From positions 1 to 32,796 of the forward strand of contig CAMTMX010000036.1 in NCBI GenBank assembly GCA_947073495.1: a DNA stretch of 32,796 nt, written 5' to 3'. Both the position numbers and the translations under genes were made by a program. The notes beneath the pieces are model-generated. The model searched no databases, had not been told where the DNA came from, and was given only the letters and a program-made list of their open reading frames with translations. Each line of letters starts with the position of its first letter. The first letter of the stretch is position 1. The stretch comes from an uncultured Porphyromonadaceae bacterium (GTDB taxonomy: Bacteria; Bacteroidota; Bacteroidia; Bacteroidales; Muribaculaceae). Positions 26,923 through 32,249 of this stretch are shown here, piece after piece.

Positions 26923-26949
26923 CATTTTCAATCGGTAATCTTTGGCAAC

Positions 26950-27265
26950 ATGAGCGGAACAACAGGCATACTTCGACGCGGAATCCGCCACCTTGCGGTG
27001 GCGTCGCTCCTTGCTGTGTCGTGTTCGGGATGCCAACCCCCCGATCGAGGAATGGCTGATAGAGAATTTCAACGCTCATGAAAGTGAGTCTGACGAGATT
27101 GCCACGATTGCCCTGAGTGTCCCCGTCGATGACCGTGTCGTTTATCCCGGATACATTTATGGTGACGCAATCGAAGCATTTCTGTATTGGCAGGGCGACA
27201 AATCAAAGAGGCTCTTTCCAAGAAAGGAGCTCAACAAACACTGGCATATCGAATATCAGCAATGA
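26950..27265 (+). pseudogene. Lipoprotein gene frameshifted at a C6 tract
   Basis: ATG 26950 opens a frame with a lipoprotein-like signal (ILRRGIRHLAVASLLAVSC, SGCQPP). This frame fails soon after the run of six C at 27037-27042. The +1 frame from the same point encodes a well-formed mature part, PPIEEWLIENFNAHESESDE through YIYGDAIEAFLYWQGDKSKR, ending at 27265. Dropping one C would join the two halves into a 104-aa lipoprotein (CQPPIEEW). The gene therefore looks like one reading frame broken by a 1-nt change: a phase-variable tract, a true mutation, or a sequencing error. Its stop overlaps the next start (ATGA), showing it was the first gene of a pair. Family unknown. Confidence 0.6.
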
Positions 27266-27546
27266 ACATAATTACCGACATATTTCAATCCGTGAACGAA
27301 AAGGCGGAGGCATTTTTCAAATGGGCGCAGGCAAACCCGAAATTCGGTCTGCTGATTGTGGCAGTTCTGCTTTTGTTTTGGTTAACCGGGCTGTTGTTCC
27401 GATGGAGGTGGGCACTTCATTGGCAGTACCACGGCAAGATGTGGATTCTCGACGACTGCAAGCCGGAAATGAAACGCCGGATTCAGATTTTCCTTGTTAC
27501 TATCGCTCTTCTGGCCGATCTGATGTTGTTCTTTCTCTGGAAATAG
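27262..27546 (+). CDS. Small membrane protein with two transmembrane helices, Imm17-like
   Basis: A 94-aa protein starting MNIITDIFQSVNEKAEAFF, with ATG overlapping the stop of the preceding lipoprotein gene. Two hydrophobic helices (about 29-47, GLLIVAVLLLFWLTGLLF, and 75-93, IQIFLVTIALLADLMLFFLW) flank a basic, Trp-rich segment. Size and layout resemble the two-helix Imm17 immunity proteins of Bacteroidetes, but sequence proof is lacking. Pairing with a lipoprotein would suit protection against a membrane- or envelope-targeting toxin; this is inference. Confidence 0.6.
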   Translation: MNIITDIFQSVNEKAEAFFKWAQANPKFGLLIVAVLLLFWLTGLLFRWRWALHWQYHGKMWILDDCKPEMKRRIQIFLVTIALLADLMLFFLWK

Positions 27547-27547
27547 A

Positions 27548-27724
27548 AATACGGAACGGAAGGAGAAGACATATCAGTTCTATCTCCGGGACTACCTTTG
27601 GTGGCAGGGAGAACAATGGCAAAGGTCAAGACCTGTGAGCCGAGTTGAAGGTTCGACAGTGGTGTTCGGCTATATTCCGGCACTGATGATTGAGCCGCTT
27701 GTTAGTTTCCAATCATCCTTCTAA
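27548..27724 (+). other. Possible C-terminal gene remnant
   Basis: After the membrane-protein stop, a frame without a start codon reads QFYLRDYLWWQGEQWQRSRP, then VEGSTVVFGYIPALMIEPLV, ending TAA at 27722-27724. The aromatic-rich, protein-like composition suggests the tail of a decayed gene. It overlaps the end of the opposite-strand gene by 12 bp. No other gene is seen in this 166-bp gap. Confidence 0.25.
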
Positions 27725-28175
27725 TATTGATTGATATTCCATTAGCTTATTGCTTTTCTTTATGTAGCAACATAAAACATGATCTGAAAAGTATTCTATA
27801 TTGCTACCAAGATAAACCATTACGGTAGGCTCATCTTCAATACTTCCGATACTTACTCCTATCTCAAAAGGGTAAAAACTATCCAAAAACTGTTCTTTTG
27901 ATATTGGTAAAGAAATATTGGAATCTGCTGCCCATGATTCAGCTGTTTGCAAATATCCGTTGTCTATAATATTTTGAAGAACCAGATCTTTGTCTTGACT
28001 AAAACGTATCAACCGTTTTTTGATTTCTTCAAAAAAATGGGGTTATATCCTGACTTTCATCATAAAAATGGACGTCGTTTTGAAGTAGGACATCTTCACC
28101 CCATATTTCTAAGGTTATATCTTCATTTCGATTGGAAGGGTTGAAATGTTCAGGCTTAAGATTTTCTATTTTCAT
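27713..28175 (-). pseudogene. Immunity-type gene (DUF2262-like) frameshifted at a T7 run
   Basis: ATG 28175 opens MKIENLKPEHFNPSNRNEDI through DESQDITPFF and stops at TGA directly after a run of seven T (coding strand; A7 at 28031-28037 on the plus strand). Removing one T continues EEIKKRLIRFSQDKDLVLQN and on to the stop at 27713, a single 153-aa protein. The C-terminal part has LPISKEQFLDSFYPFEIGVS and FSDHVLCCYIK, a pattern like DUF2262, a family found among immunity genes; this assignment is tentative. It is the second homopolymer frameshift within 1.2 kb. The start of the gene lies just beyond a copy of the cassette repeat. Confidence 0.6.
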
Positions 28176-28197
28176 AATCAAATTCATTTAAGGGAAC

Positions 28198-28246
28198 TTA
28201 TGTCTGGCAACGTTCCGATTATTCAGTCGGATTGTCGGTCGTTAGC
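28198..28246. repeat. Cassette-boundary repeat, copy A
   Basis: On the plus strand it begins TTATGTCTGGCAACGTTCCG, continues ATTATTCAGTCGGATTGTCG and ends GTCGTTAGC. The core TTCCGaTTATTCAGTCGGA folds as a hairpin with arms TCCGA/TCGGA. It lies directly downstream of the DKNYY gene on the minus strand and upstream of the frameshifted gene. It shares TTATTCAGTCGG with copies B and D. Confidence 0.75.
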
Positions 28247-28249
28247 AAT

Positions 28250-29017
28250 TCATTTATAATTGTTCAGCCATCTTTCGAATATATCATAGGATACTTCATC
28301 TTCTCCTACAAAATATCTGTTATCACATACTAAAAGTCGAATATTCTTCTTTGCTTTTATTGCTTCGTCTGGTATATATATGGACATCTCAGCCGAAGCC
28401 TCCCGTACCTTCCTGCCTTCAAAAAACAACTTACCATTGCTTATATAATAGCCACAGTATATACTATCAAAGACTTTCCGAAAATCCTTGGCTGATGCAC
28501 CTGCTACAATTTTTCCAAAAGCATAAACCCTTTCATCGTCAATTCCTAAAACGCCATCTTGTAAAGACGTAAAATGTCGGACATTTACGCTTGTTAGTTT
28601 TGTTAAACCATCATTCCAATGAGCATGATACCAAACGGAATTATCAATTCTGATATATCCATAAGATGCCAACTCAAAACTTCCATACCAAGCTCCATCA
28701 TCCAACGTCCGCACGATTGAATCGGGATTAATCTTCACACATCCATTTTCAGTGATTACATGGCTGTTGGTTTTGGCAAAAGAATGGTTTAATATCATAA
28801 AGCCTTTGGGTGACACCCCTCTCAGCAATTTATTTTGAAGAAAAAACCGCTTGTCATCATAAGCGAAATTACCCCAGCATCGCATCTGTTCAGGATGCGC
28901 ATTTTTTAAGGGTACATTATTCCGTTCATAGTAAACGAGCTTTCCATCCGTCCAAAAATGACAGTTGTTTTCCTCACTCTCTACGGCTGAATGACAATTC
29001 AATTTAATTGCTTTCAT
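28250..29017 (-). CDS. DKNYY-family protein, immunity-type
   Basis: A 255-aa protein of repeated short beta-motifs in which a Tyr/Phe-rich strand is followed by an assigned name-value-like turn: DDKRFFLQNKLLRGVSPKGF, DDERVYAFGKIVAGASAKDF, YYISNGKLFFEGRKVREASA. This is the DKNYY repeat pattern (D-x-x-x-V/F-Y/F-...-G-A/V-D/K), known from proteins in toxin-immunity clusters. No signal peptide. I start at ATG 29017 (MKAIKLNC); nine upstream codons in frame fall within repeat copy B and are not gene sequence. Copies A and B of the repeat bracket it exactly, as a single cassette. Confidence 0.75.
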   Translation of the reverse strand: MKAIKLNCHSAVESEENNCHFWTDGKLVYYERNNVPLKNAHPEQMRCWGNFAYDDKRFFLQNKLLRGVSPKGFMILNHSFAKTNSHVITENGCVKINPDSIVRTLDDGAWYGSFELASYGYIRIDNSVWYHAHWNDGLTKLTSVNVRHFTSLQDGVLGIDDERVYAFGKIVAGASAKDFRKVFDSIYCGYYISNGKLFFEGRKVREASAEMSIYIPDEAIKAKKNIRLLVCDNRYFVGEDEVSYDIFERWLNNYK

Positions 29018-29027
29018 TGATGAATTG

Positions 29028-29081
29028 CTTATGTCCGGCTGCATTCGTATATTCAGTCGGTTGGCTGGTTATTCACTAACT
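29028..29081. repeat. Cassette-boundary repeat, copy B
   Basis: Plus strand begins CTTATGTCCGGCTGCATTCG, then TATATTCAGTCGGTTGGCTGG and TTATTCAC. TCCGGC and GGCTGG form the base of an imperfect dyad, and ATTCAGTCGG is shared with copies A and D. It lies just upstream of the DKNYY start. Confidence 0.7.
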
Positions 29082-29169
29082 GATATATCCTCAAATTCAG
29101 TATGCGGATACTGTTGGTTGTTCCGGCAAGGAGTATTCTGTTATGTTGTGTCGGATAATTGGTTTCCAT
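29053..29169 (-). CDS. Very small open frame, possibly a cassette remnant
   Basis: A 38-codon frame, METNYPTQHNRILLAGTTNS then IRILNLRIYQLVNNQPTD, whose stop falls in repeat copy B. It follows a -7 box at 29208-29215 at a proper distance. No family is recognisable; the last residues are translated repeat. It could be a small peptide or only leader for the DKNYY transcript. Confidence 0.25.
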   Translation of the reverse strand: METNYPTQHNRILLAGTTNSIRILNLRIYQLVNNQPTD

Positions 29170-29207
29170 GATATTGGAGTTTGGAGGAAGGAACGTCCCT
29201 TCAATCG

Positions 29208-29215
29208 CAAAGTTA
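29208..29215 (-). promoter_or_regulatory. Bacteroidetes -7 promoter box inside the array
   Basis: Minus strand TAACTTTG, an exact TAnnTTTG match, pointing toward the small open frame at 29169 and then the DKNYY gene. TATTTCGC-like sequence is absent, and no -33 box is clear. Confidence 0.4.
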
Positions 29216-29542
29216 CTAAAAATCGGGCAGATTGGGGCTATCTGACAGGAAAACTAACGCGCCACTGATGCCGACGGCTCCATAACGGCGGTATGCCTCC
29301 CGGGGACGCAGAAGATCCACCTTCATGTCGCCGGTCTTTACTGCCTCCTGCAATGAGGAAACCAGTGATTCATTGGTACAGTCCTTCGCTATTGGCTGAC
29401 CGTTGACAAATACCGCAGCTCCACCCTCCAGCAACCATTGGCTGAGCCACGTTTCATCCACATAAGGAAGATTCTTGGGGAGCAATAGGATTTCGTGTTC
29501 TGACACCGTTACAATCCTGTTTACCTCCGGATTGGATTTCAC
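29216..29542 (-). CDS. Unrecognised protein, probably 5'-truncated
   Basis: A 108-aa frame from GTG 29542. It reads VNRIVTVSEHEILLLPKNLP, YVDETWLSQWLLEGGAAVFV, then LLRPREAYRRYGAVGISGAL, ending SDSPNLPDF. The frame continues upstream as EAPGVKIAFPVKSNPE, a good beta-strand, back to an in-frame TGA at about 29568-29570 with no ATG, so the beginning of the gene is probably lost or altered. No family recognised. G+C looks higher than that of its neighbours. It ends next to the promoter box at 29208. Confidence 0.5.
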   Translation of the reverse strand: MKSNPEVNRIVTVSEHEILLLPKNLPYVDETWLSQWLLEGGAAVFVNGQPIAKDCTNESLVSSLQEAVKTGDMKVDLLRPREAYRRYGAVGISGALVFLSDSPNLPDF

Positions 29543-29691
29543 TGGAAACGCAATCTTAACCCCGGGTGCCTCTCAGCTGTCCGTGTCTTCAATCAGTGAT
29601 TAGATACTATAAGAACTAACAGGGATACAAAAAATGAATCGTAACGCGCTGATTTATGCTTGTTAATGAGTATTATTTGCGGGGTTATGAT

Positions 29692-29699
29692 TATATTTG
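29692..29699 (+). promoter_or_regulatory. Bacteroidetes -7 promoter box for the DUF4377 lipoprotein
   Basis: TATATTTG is an exact TAnnTTTG match. The predicted start near 29706 leaves a leader of about 77 nt. A TTTG at 29676-29679 is too close to be a standard -33 box. The rest of the 240-bp gap 29543-29782 shows nothing else. Confidence 0.5.
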
Positions 29700-29782
29700 C
29701 ATATTATTTAACGTGTTCGCGATGCAATATTTTTGCATTTTCCATATTTACTATGTAGCCAACAATTAAAACATTCAATAAA

Positions 29783-30610
29783 ATGAAGAACAAAACCATT
29801 CTCAGAATACTGCTTATGGCATTTGTCGCAATGGTAGGACTTACTGCTTGTAGCGATGACGAGCCTAAGGATTCTGTCAAAGAGATCAGGATGCAGGTTT
29901 CAGCAGAAACAGGCTTTATGTATGCGTGGCCTGATGACAAAATGGAGAATCCCATCGAATGTATGCTTGTCATGTCAGAAGATTTCCCCGGAGAAACACT
30001 GACCCTCGGCTTCAACCAAATCGAAGGTTTTACCTACGAAAGAGGACATGAATATTATCTCTTGGTAAAGCGTACGATTTTCGCTAATCCACCCGCAGAT
30101 GCTTCCGACCGTACATATTCACTTGTGCGTATTTTGGAAGACCGAGTTGTTGCAGAACCTGAAGTTCCGGTTGACAAGGAAATAAAATCGGAGGAGGACA
30201 TCGAGTACAATGATTTGTGTCCTTTCGACAAGTACTCAATTAGCAAAGAGTTCGTTGTTGATAAGGACGGGAATATATATTATGGAGATGGTTCATCGTT
30301 ACCGTCCTATAAAGCTGCGCGTATATGGCTTGAAAACGTCCTTGACTATGAAGACCCGAATTGGATAAAATTCCAGAGTATTCCATATCAGGCTACATAT
30401 TCGTATGTTTTTTCACCCTTTACTGATGAAATACGTTTGGTACGAAATGAATCCTCCGGTCCGATGTTCAAAAATGTAGTTCCCGAAGATGAGTTTACGA
30501 ACATTACCCAATCCATGAACTCCGGCGAGGAAGTCTGCTACACTCTTATCCTTGCCAATGTCTATAAAAAGGGACTTCAAAAGGTGGCATTTATCATAAA
30601 GAAACAATAA
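29783..30610 (+). CDS. DUF4377-containing lipoprotein
   Basis: A 275-aa surface or periplasmic lipoprotein. The signal ends in VGLTACSDDEP with lipobox LTAC and an acidic +2 region (SDDE) of the kind linked to surface export in Bacteroidetes. Residues about 68-112 match the DUF4377 core: GFTYERGHEYYLLVKRTIFA, then NPPADASDRTYSLVRILED. The C-terminal 150 residues have no domain I can name. It is the only plus-strand gene among the minus-strand cassettes, with its own promoter and terminator, so it is an independent unit. Function unknown. Confidence 0.8.
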   Translation: MKNKTILRILLMAFVAMVGLTACSDDEPKDSVKEIRMQVSAETGFMYAWPDDKMENPIECMLVMSEDFPGETLTLGFNQIEGFTYERGHEYYLLVKRTIFANPPADASDRTYSLVRILEDRVVAEPEVPVDKEIKSEEDIEYNDLCPFDKYSISKEFVVDKDGNIYYGDGSSLPSYKAARIWLENVLDYEDPNWIKFQSIPYQATYSYVFSPFTDEIRLVRNESSGPMFKNVVPEDEFTNITQSMNSGEEVCYTLILANVYKKGLQKVAFIIKKQ

Positions 30611-30641
30611 CTCCTCATTTTAATCATACTGACTTCCAACG

Positions 30642-30684
30642 ACATCGCCAACCTCATCGAGTGTTTGGCGATGTTTCTTTTTAT
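30642..30684 (+). terminator. Rho-independent terminator of the DUF4377 lipoprotein gene
   Basis: A perfect 10-bp stem ACATCGCCAA (30642-30651) with TTGGCGATGT (30665-30674) is followed by TTCTTTTTATT. It lies 31 bp after the stop codon. Confidence 0.9.
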
Positions 30685-30692
30685 TAGTCGTT

Positions 30693-30745
30693 GATAATGT
30701 CCGGCAGCATTCCGCTTATTCAGTTGGTCCGCTGTTTGTTAGCAT
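30693..30745. repeat. Cassette-boundary repeat, copy C
   Basis: Plus strand begins GATAATGTCCGGCAGCATTC, continues CGCTTATTCAGTTGGTCCGC and ends TGTTTGTTAGCA. Compared with copy D, the left half CAGC.TTCCGCTTATTCAGT is nearly identical and the right half has drifted. It bounds the downstream side of the gene remnant on the minus strand, and it starts only 9 bp after the lipoprotein terminator. Confidence 0.8.
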
Positions 30746-30938
30746 CATTTATTAAATAATCGCAGCAATAATTGCCCAGGAAATCGGCTTGCATTTTCTT
30801 TAATTCCAGTATTCGCCTTTCTATTAATTCTTTATACACCTTCCTGTCTTCTGGATTCTTTATCCAAGATATGTTCAGATTCGTAAAATTAGGATTAGAT
30901 GCAATGCCAATAATCTGTCTAGTCCTGAAAAATCTTGA
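30720..30938 (-). pseudogene. 5'-truncated cassette gene remnant
   Basis: A 72-codon frame without a usable start codon reads QIIGIASNPNFTNLNISWIK, NPEDRKVYKELIERRILELK, then QADFLGNYCCDYLINDANKQ, and stops in repeat copy C. The composition is clearly protein-like, with a charged amphipathic helix. On the 5' side the frame runs into the perfect inverted repeat 30916-30970, beyond which an ATG (MKRIDEM) lies in another frame. The gene looks interrupted or deleted at the inverted repeat. Family not recognised; an immunity gene is expected from its place between copies C and D. Confidence 0.4.
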
Positions 30939-30970
30939 CTAAAAAGTTAAAGATTTTTCAGGACTAGACA
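30916..30970. repeat. Perfect 21-bp inverted repeat with 13-bp spacer
   Basis: The left arm, starting TGTCTAGTCCTGAAAAATCT (30916-30936), and the right arm, starting AAGATTTTTCAGGACTAGAC (30950-30970), are exact reverse complements. They are separated by GACTAAAAAGTTA. No target-site duplication is clear. It resembles two inverted transposon ends left without an internal gene, or a very strong transcript hairpin. Confidence 0.85.
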
Positions 30971-31000
30971 TTTCATCAATTCTTTTCATCTGTCCATGTA

Positions 31001-31053
31001 GATAATGTTCAGCAGCGTTCCGCTTATTCAGTCGGATTGCTGGTTGTTAGTAA
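31001..31053. repeat. Cassette-boundary repeat, copy D
   Basis: Plus strand begins GATAATGTTCAGCAGCGTTC, continues CGCTTATTCAGTCGGATTGC and ends TGGTTGTTAGTAA. The hairpin CAGCGTTCCG / CGGATTGCTG around CTTATTCAGT has two mismatches. It separates the gene remnant from the 93-aa gene. Confidence 0.8.
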
Positions 31054-31064
31054 CCATTCTTAAT

Positions 31065-31346
31065 TTATTGTGTAGATAATATGGAATAGAAATTATTAAA
31101 TTTCTCAATCAATTCATCGAACTGAGTAAACTCGTATCTTTCGCAAAGCAGACAATTCTCAGTTTTAGTGTTAAGAATTTCCATTACACAAGAATTGTCA
31201 TCCCATAATGTTACACGACCTAAATTAGTATCATTATCAATATCAACATACATACTATGTACATATTTAGTGTTTTCATGTATCGTGTATGTACATGATT
31301 GATTGTTAAGTTGATTTTTTATGTATGAAATGAATTTTTGTATCAT
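31065..31346 (-). CDS. Small immunity-type cassette protein
   Basis: A 93-aa soluble protein: a helical start (MIQKFISYIKNQLNNQSCTY), then beta-strands TKYVHSMYVDIDNDTNLGRV, TLWDDNSCVMEILNTKTENC and a C-terminal helix FTQFDELIEKFNNFYSILST. The strand-strand-helix layout and the WDDGSCxxEILN-type motif are common in small immunity proteins. I cannot name the family with confidence. It lies alone between repeat copies D and E, so it is one cassette. Confidence 0.65.
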   Translation of the reverse strand: MIQKFISYIKNQLNNQSCTYTIHENTKYVHSMYVDIDNDTNLGRVTLWDDNSCVMEILNTKTENCLLCERYEFTQFDELIEKFNNFYSILSTQ

Positions 31347-31362
31347 ATTATTTTAACCAGTT

Positions 31363-31417
31363 GCTAATATCCGGTGGATAATCAACCTTTCGGACAGATT
31401 CATCCGCTTGTTATGCG
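31363..31417. repeat. Cassette-boundary repeat, copy E (diverged)
   Basis: Plus strand begins GCTAATATCCGGTGGATAAT, continues CAACCTTTCGGACAGATTCA and ends TCCGCTTGTTATGCGCC. GTGGAT pairs with ATCCGC (one G-T). It keeps the TAATrTCCGG left end and GTTA right end of copies C and D, but the middle differs. It lies between the 93-aa gene and the DUF2625 gene. Confidence 0.65.
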
Positions 31418-31418
31418 C

Positions 31419-32015
31419 CTATTCTTCCATATTGTTTGAGGTTTGTTCTAAAAAGTCGAATTCCAGTTTGATGATTTCATCCATAGGAACTACTGTTCGA
31501 CTCCTGCTTTCCAGATTTTCAGCGTCTATCCATAAAAAAGGATAAAAGGCAACGCCTTCATCGTTTTTTAAGGCAGTCGTATCTTTTTGCCAACCTTGCC
31601 AGCGATAATCTGTATAAAAAGTATCTGTATCACCATGCAGACACCAATACACAAATTGCCCATACTTAATGTCCATATCTTCCAGTTCCAAACAATCGGG
31701 AGCGAAATATCCAATATTGCCATTGTTCAAGCAAATGAATAATCCGCCCAATATATCCTCGCCGATTACTATCTCGTTGAATGGAAACAGGCTGTTTCTC
31801 GTAACGAAGTTCACTTCTCCCGCTCCATATAACCTTATCCAATTATCTATGACAATCCCTCCGGTGTTATCAAGGATTGCCGCAAGCAGGCTTTCGCTGT
31901 TTATCTTGTATTTCGCCTTTAATGCCTGCTTTGCGATATCGTCACATGGCAAGACTTTTATTGTCTTGGATGACCTTTTTATGTCATCAAGTATTTTCTG
32001 AAACATATTATCCAT
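31419..32015 (-). CDS. DUF2625 family protein
   Basis: A 198-aa soluble protein matching DUF2625 along its length: LLAAILDNTGGIVIDNWIRL, then GAGEVN, IVIGEDILGGLFICLNNGNI, GYFAPDCLELEDMDIKYGQF, VYWCLHGDTDTFYTDYRWQG and VAFYPFLWI. The family has no proven biochemical activity and often appears in immunity-gene neighbourhoods next to SUKH-type genes. No signal peptide. Repeat copy E follows its stop directly, and a partial copy lies upstream, so it forms one cassette. Met4 (32006) is an alternative start. Confidence 0.85.
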   Translation of the reverse strand: MDNMFQKILDDIKRSSKTIKVLPCDDIAKQALKAKYKINSESLLAAILDNTGGIVIDNWIRLYGAGEVNFVTRNSLFPFNEIVIGEDILGGLFICLNNGNIGYFAPDCLELEDMDIKYGQFVYWCLHGDTDTFYTDYRWQGWQKDTTALKNDEGVAFYPFLWIDAENLESRSRTVVPMDEIIKLEFDFLEQTSNNMEE

Positions 32016-32032
32016 TGTATTTTTATAGGTGC

Positions 32033-32067
32033 ATAATGTTTTCTAAGCACGCCGGGCTCTTGTTACA
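32033..32067. repeat. Possible truncated repeat copy F
   Basis: ATAATGTTTTCTAAGCACGC through CGGGCTCTTGTTAC keeps the ATAATGTT left end and TTGTTA right end of copy D with a shorter, unrelated middle. It sits just upstream of the DUF2625 start, where a cassette boundary is expected. Confidence 0.35.
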
Positions 32068-32152
32068 TGAAGATATCCGGTATGTAGTCTGCACCGTACG
32101 TCGTTTCTTTGTGTAGCACGATGCTTCCTCTTTGTTTCTGAACCTTATCCAT
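32063..32152 (-). CDS. 29-codon open frame next to the regulated promoter
   Basis: MDKVQKQRGSIVLHKETTYG then ADYIPDIFM, stop TAA at 32063-32065. It is the first frame after the minus-strand promoter at 32177-32184, with a leader of about 20 nt. It could be a leader peptide, or the N-terminal stub of the gene once controlled by the TetR regulator and cut off by the array. No family recognised. The other gap sequence (32016-32249) holds only the operator, promoter and repeat F. Confidence 0.35.
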   Translation of the reverse strand: MDKVQKQRGSIVLHKETTYGADYIPDIFM

Positions 32153-32176
32153 GTCGCTGAATTTTGCTTCATGCTC

Positions 32177-32184
32177 CAAAGATA
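32177..32184 (-). promoter_or_regulatory. Bacteroidetes -7 promoter box leading into the array
   Basis: Minus strand TATCTTTG, an exact TAnnTTTG match; predicted start near 32170, running toward the small frame and the DUF2625 cassette. The palindromic operator at 32201-32220 overlaps the position expected for its -33 element. Confidence 0.5.
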
Positions 32185-32200
32185 AAACAAAAACGTCACA

Positions 32201-32220
32201 TTTTGAACATACGTTCAAAA
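32201..32220. promoter_or_regulatory. Palindromic operator, probably for the TetR regulator
   Basis: TTTTGAACATACGTTCAAAA has perfect 8-bp arms (TTTTGAAC/GTTCAAAA) around a 4-bp centre, the usual form of a TetR-family operator. It is centred about 40 bp upstream of the predicted minus-strand transcript start and lies 30 bp after the TetR stop codon. Confidence 0.65.
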
Positions 32221-32249
32221 ATAATAGTGGTTAAAAAAACAAAACTGTA

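Noticed and set aside
28998..29044. DKNYY gene start at 29044.
   Set aside because: The first nine codons would lie in repeat copy B, which is a cassette boundary and not coding sequence.
28198..31417. The repeats could be taken for a CRISPR array.
   Set aside because: Copies are imperfect, hundreds of bases apart and separated by genes, not by short spacers; no cas genes are present.
32019..32172. Alternative minus-strand frame MKQNSATWIRF overlapping the 29-codon frame.
   Set aside because: Its ATG lies at or before the predicted transcript start, and its product is basic and Cys-rich without protein-like order.
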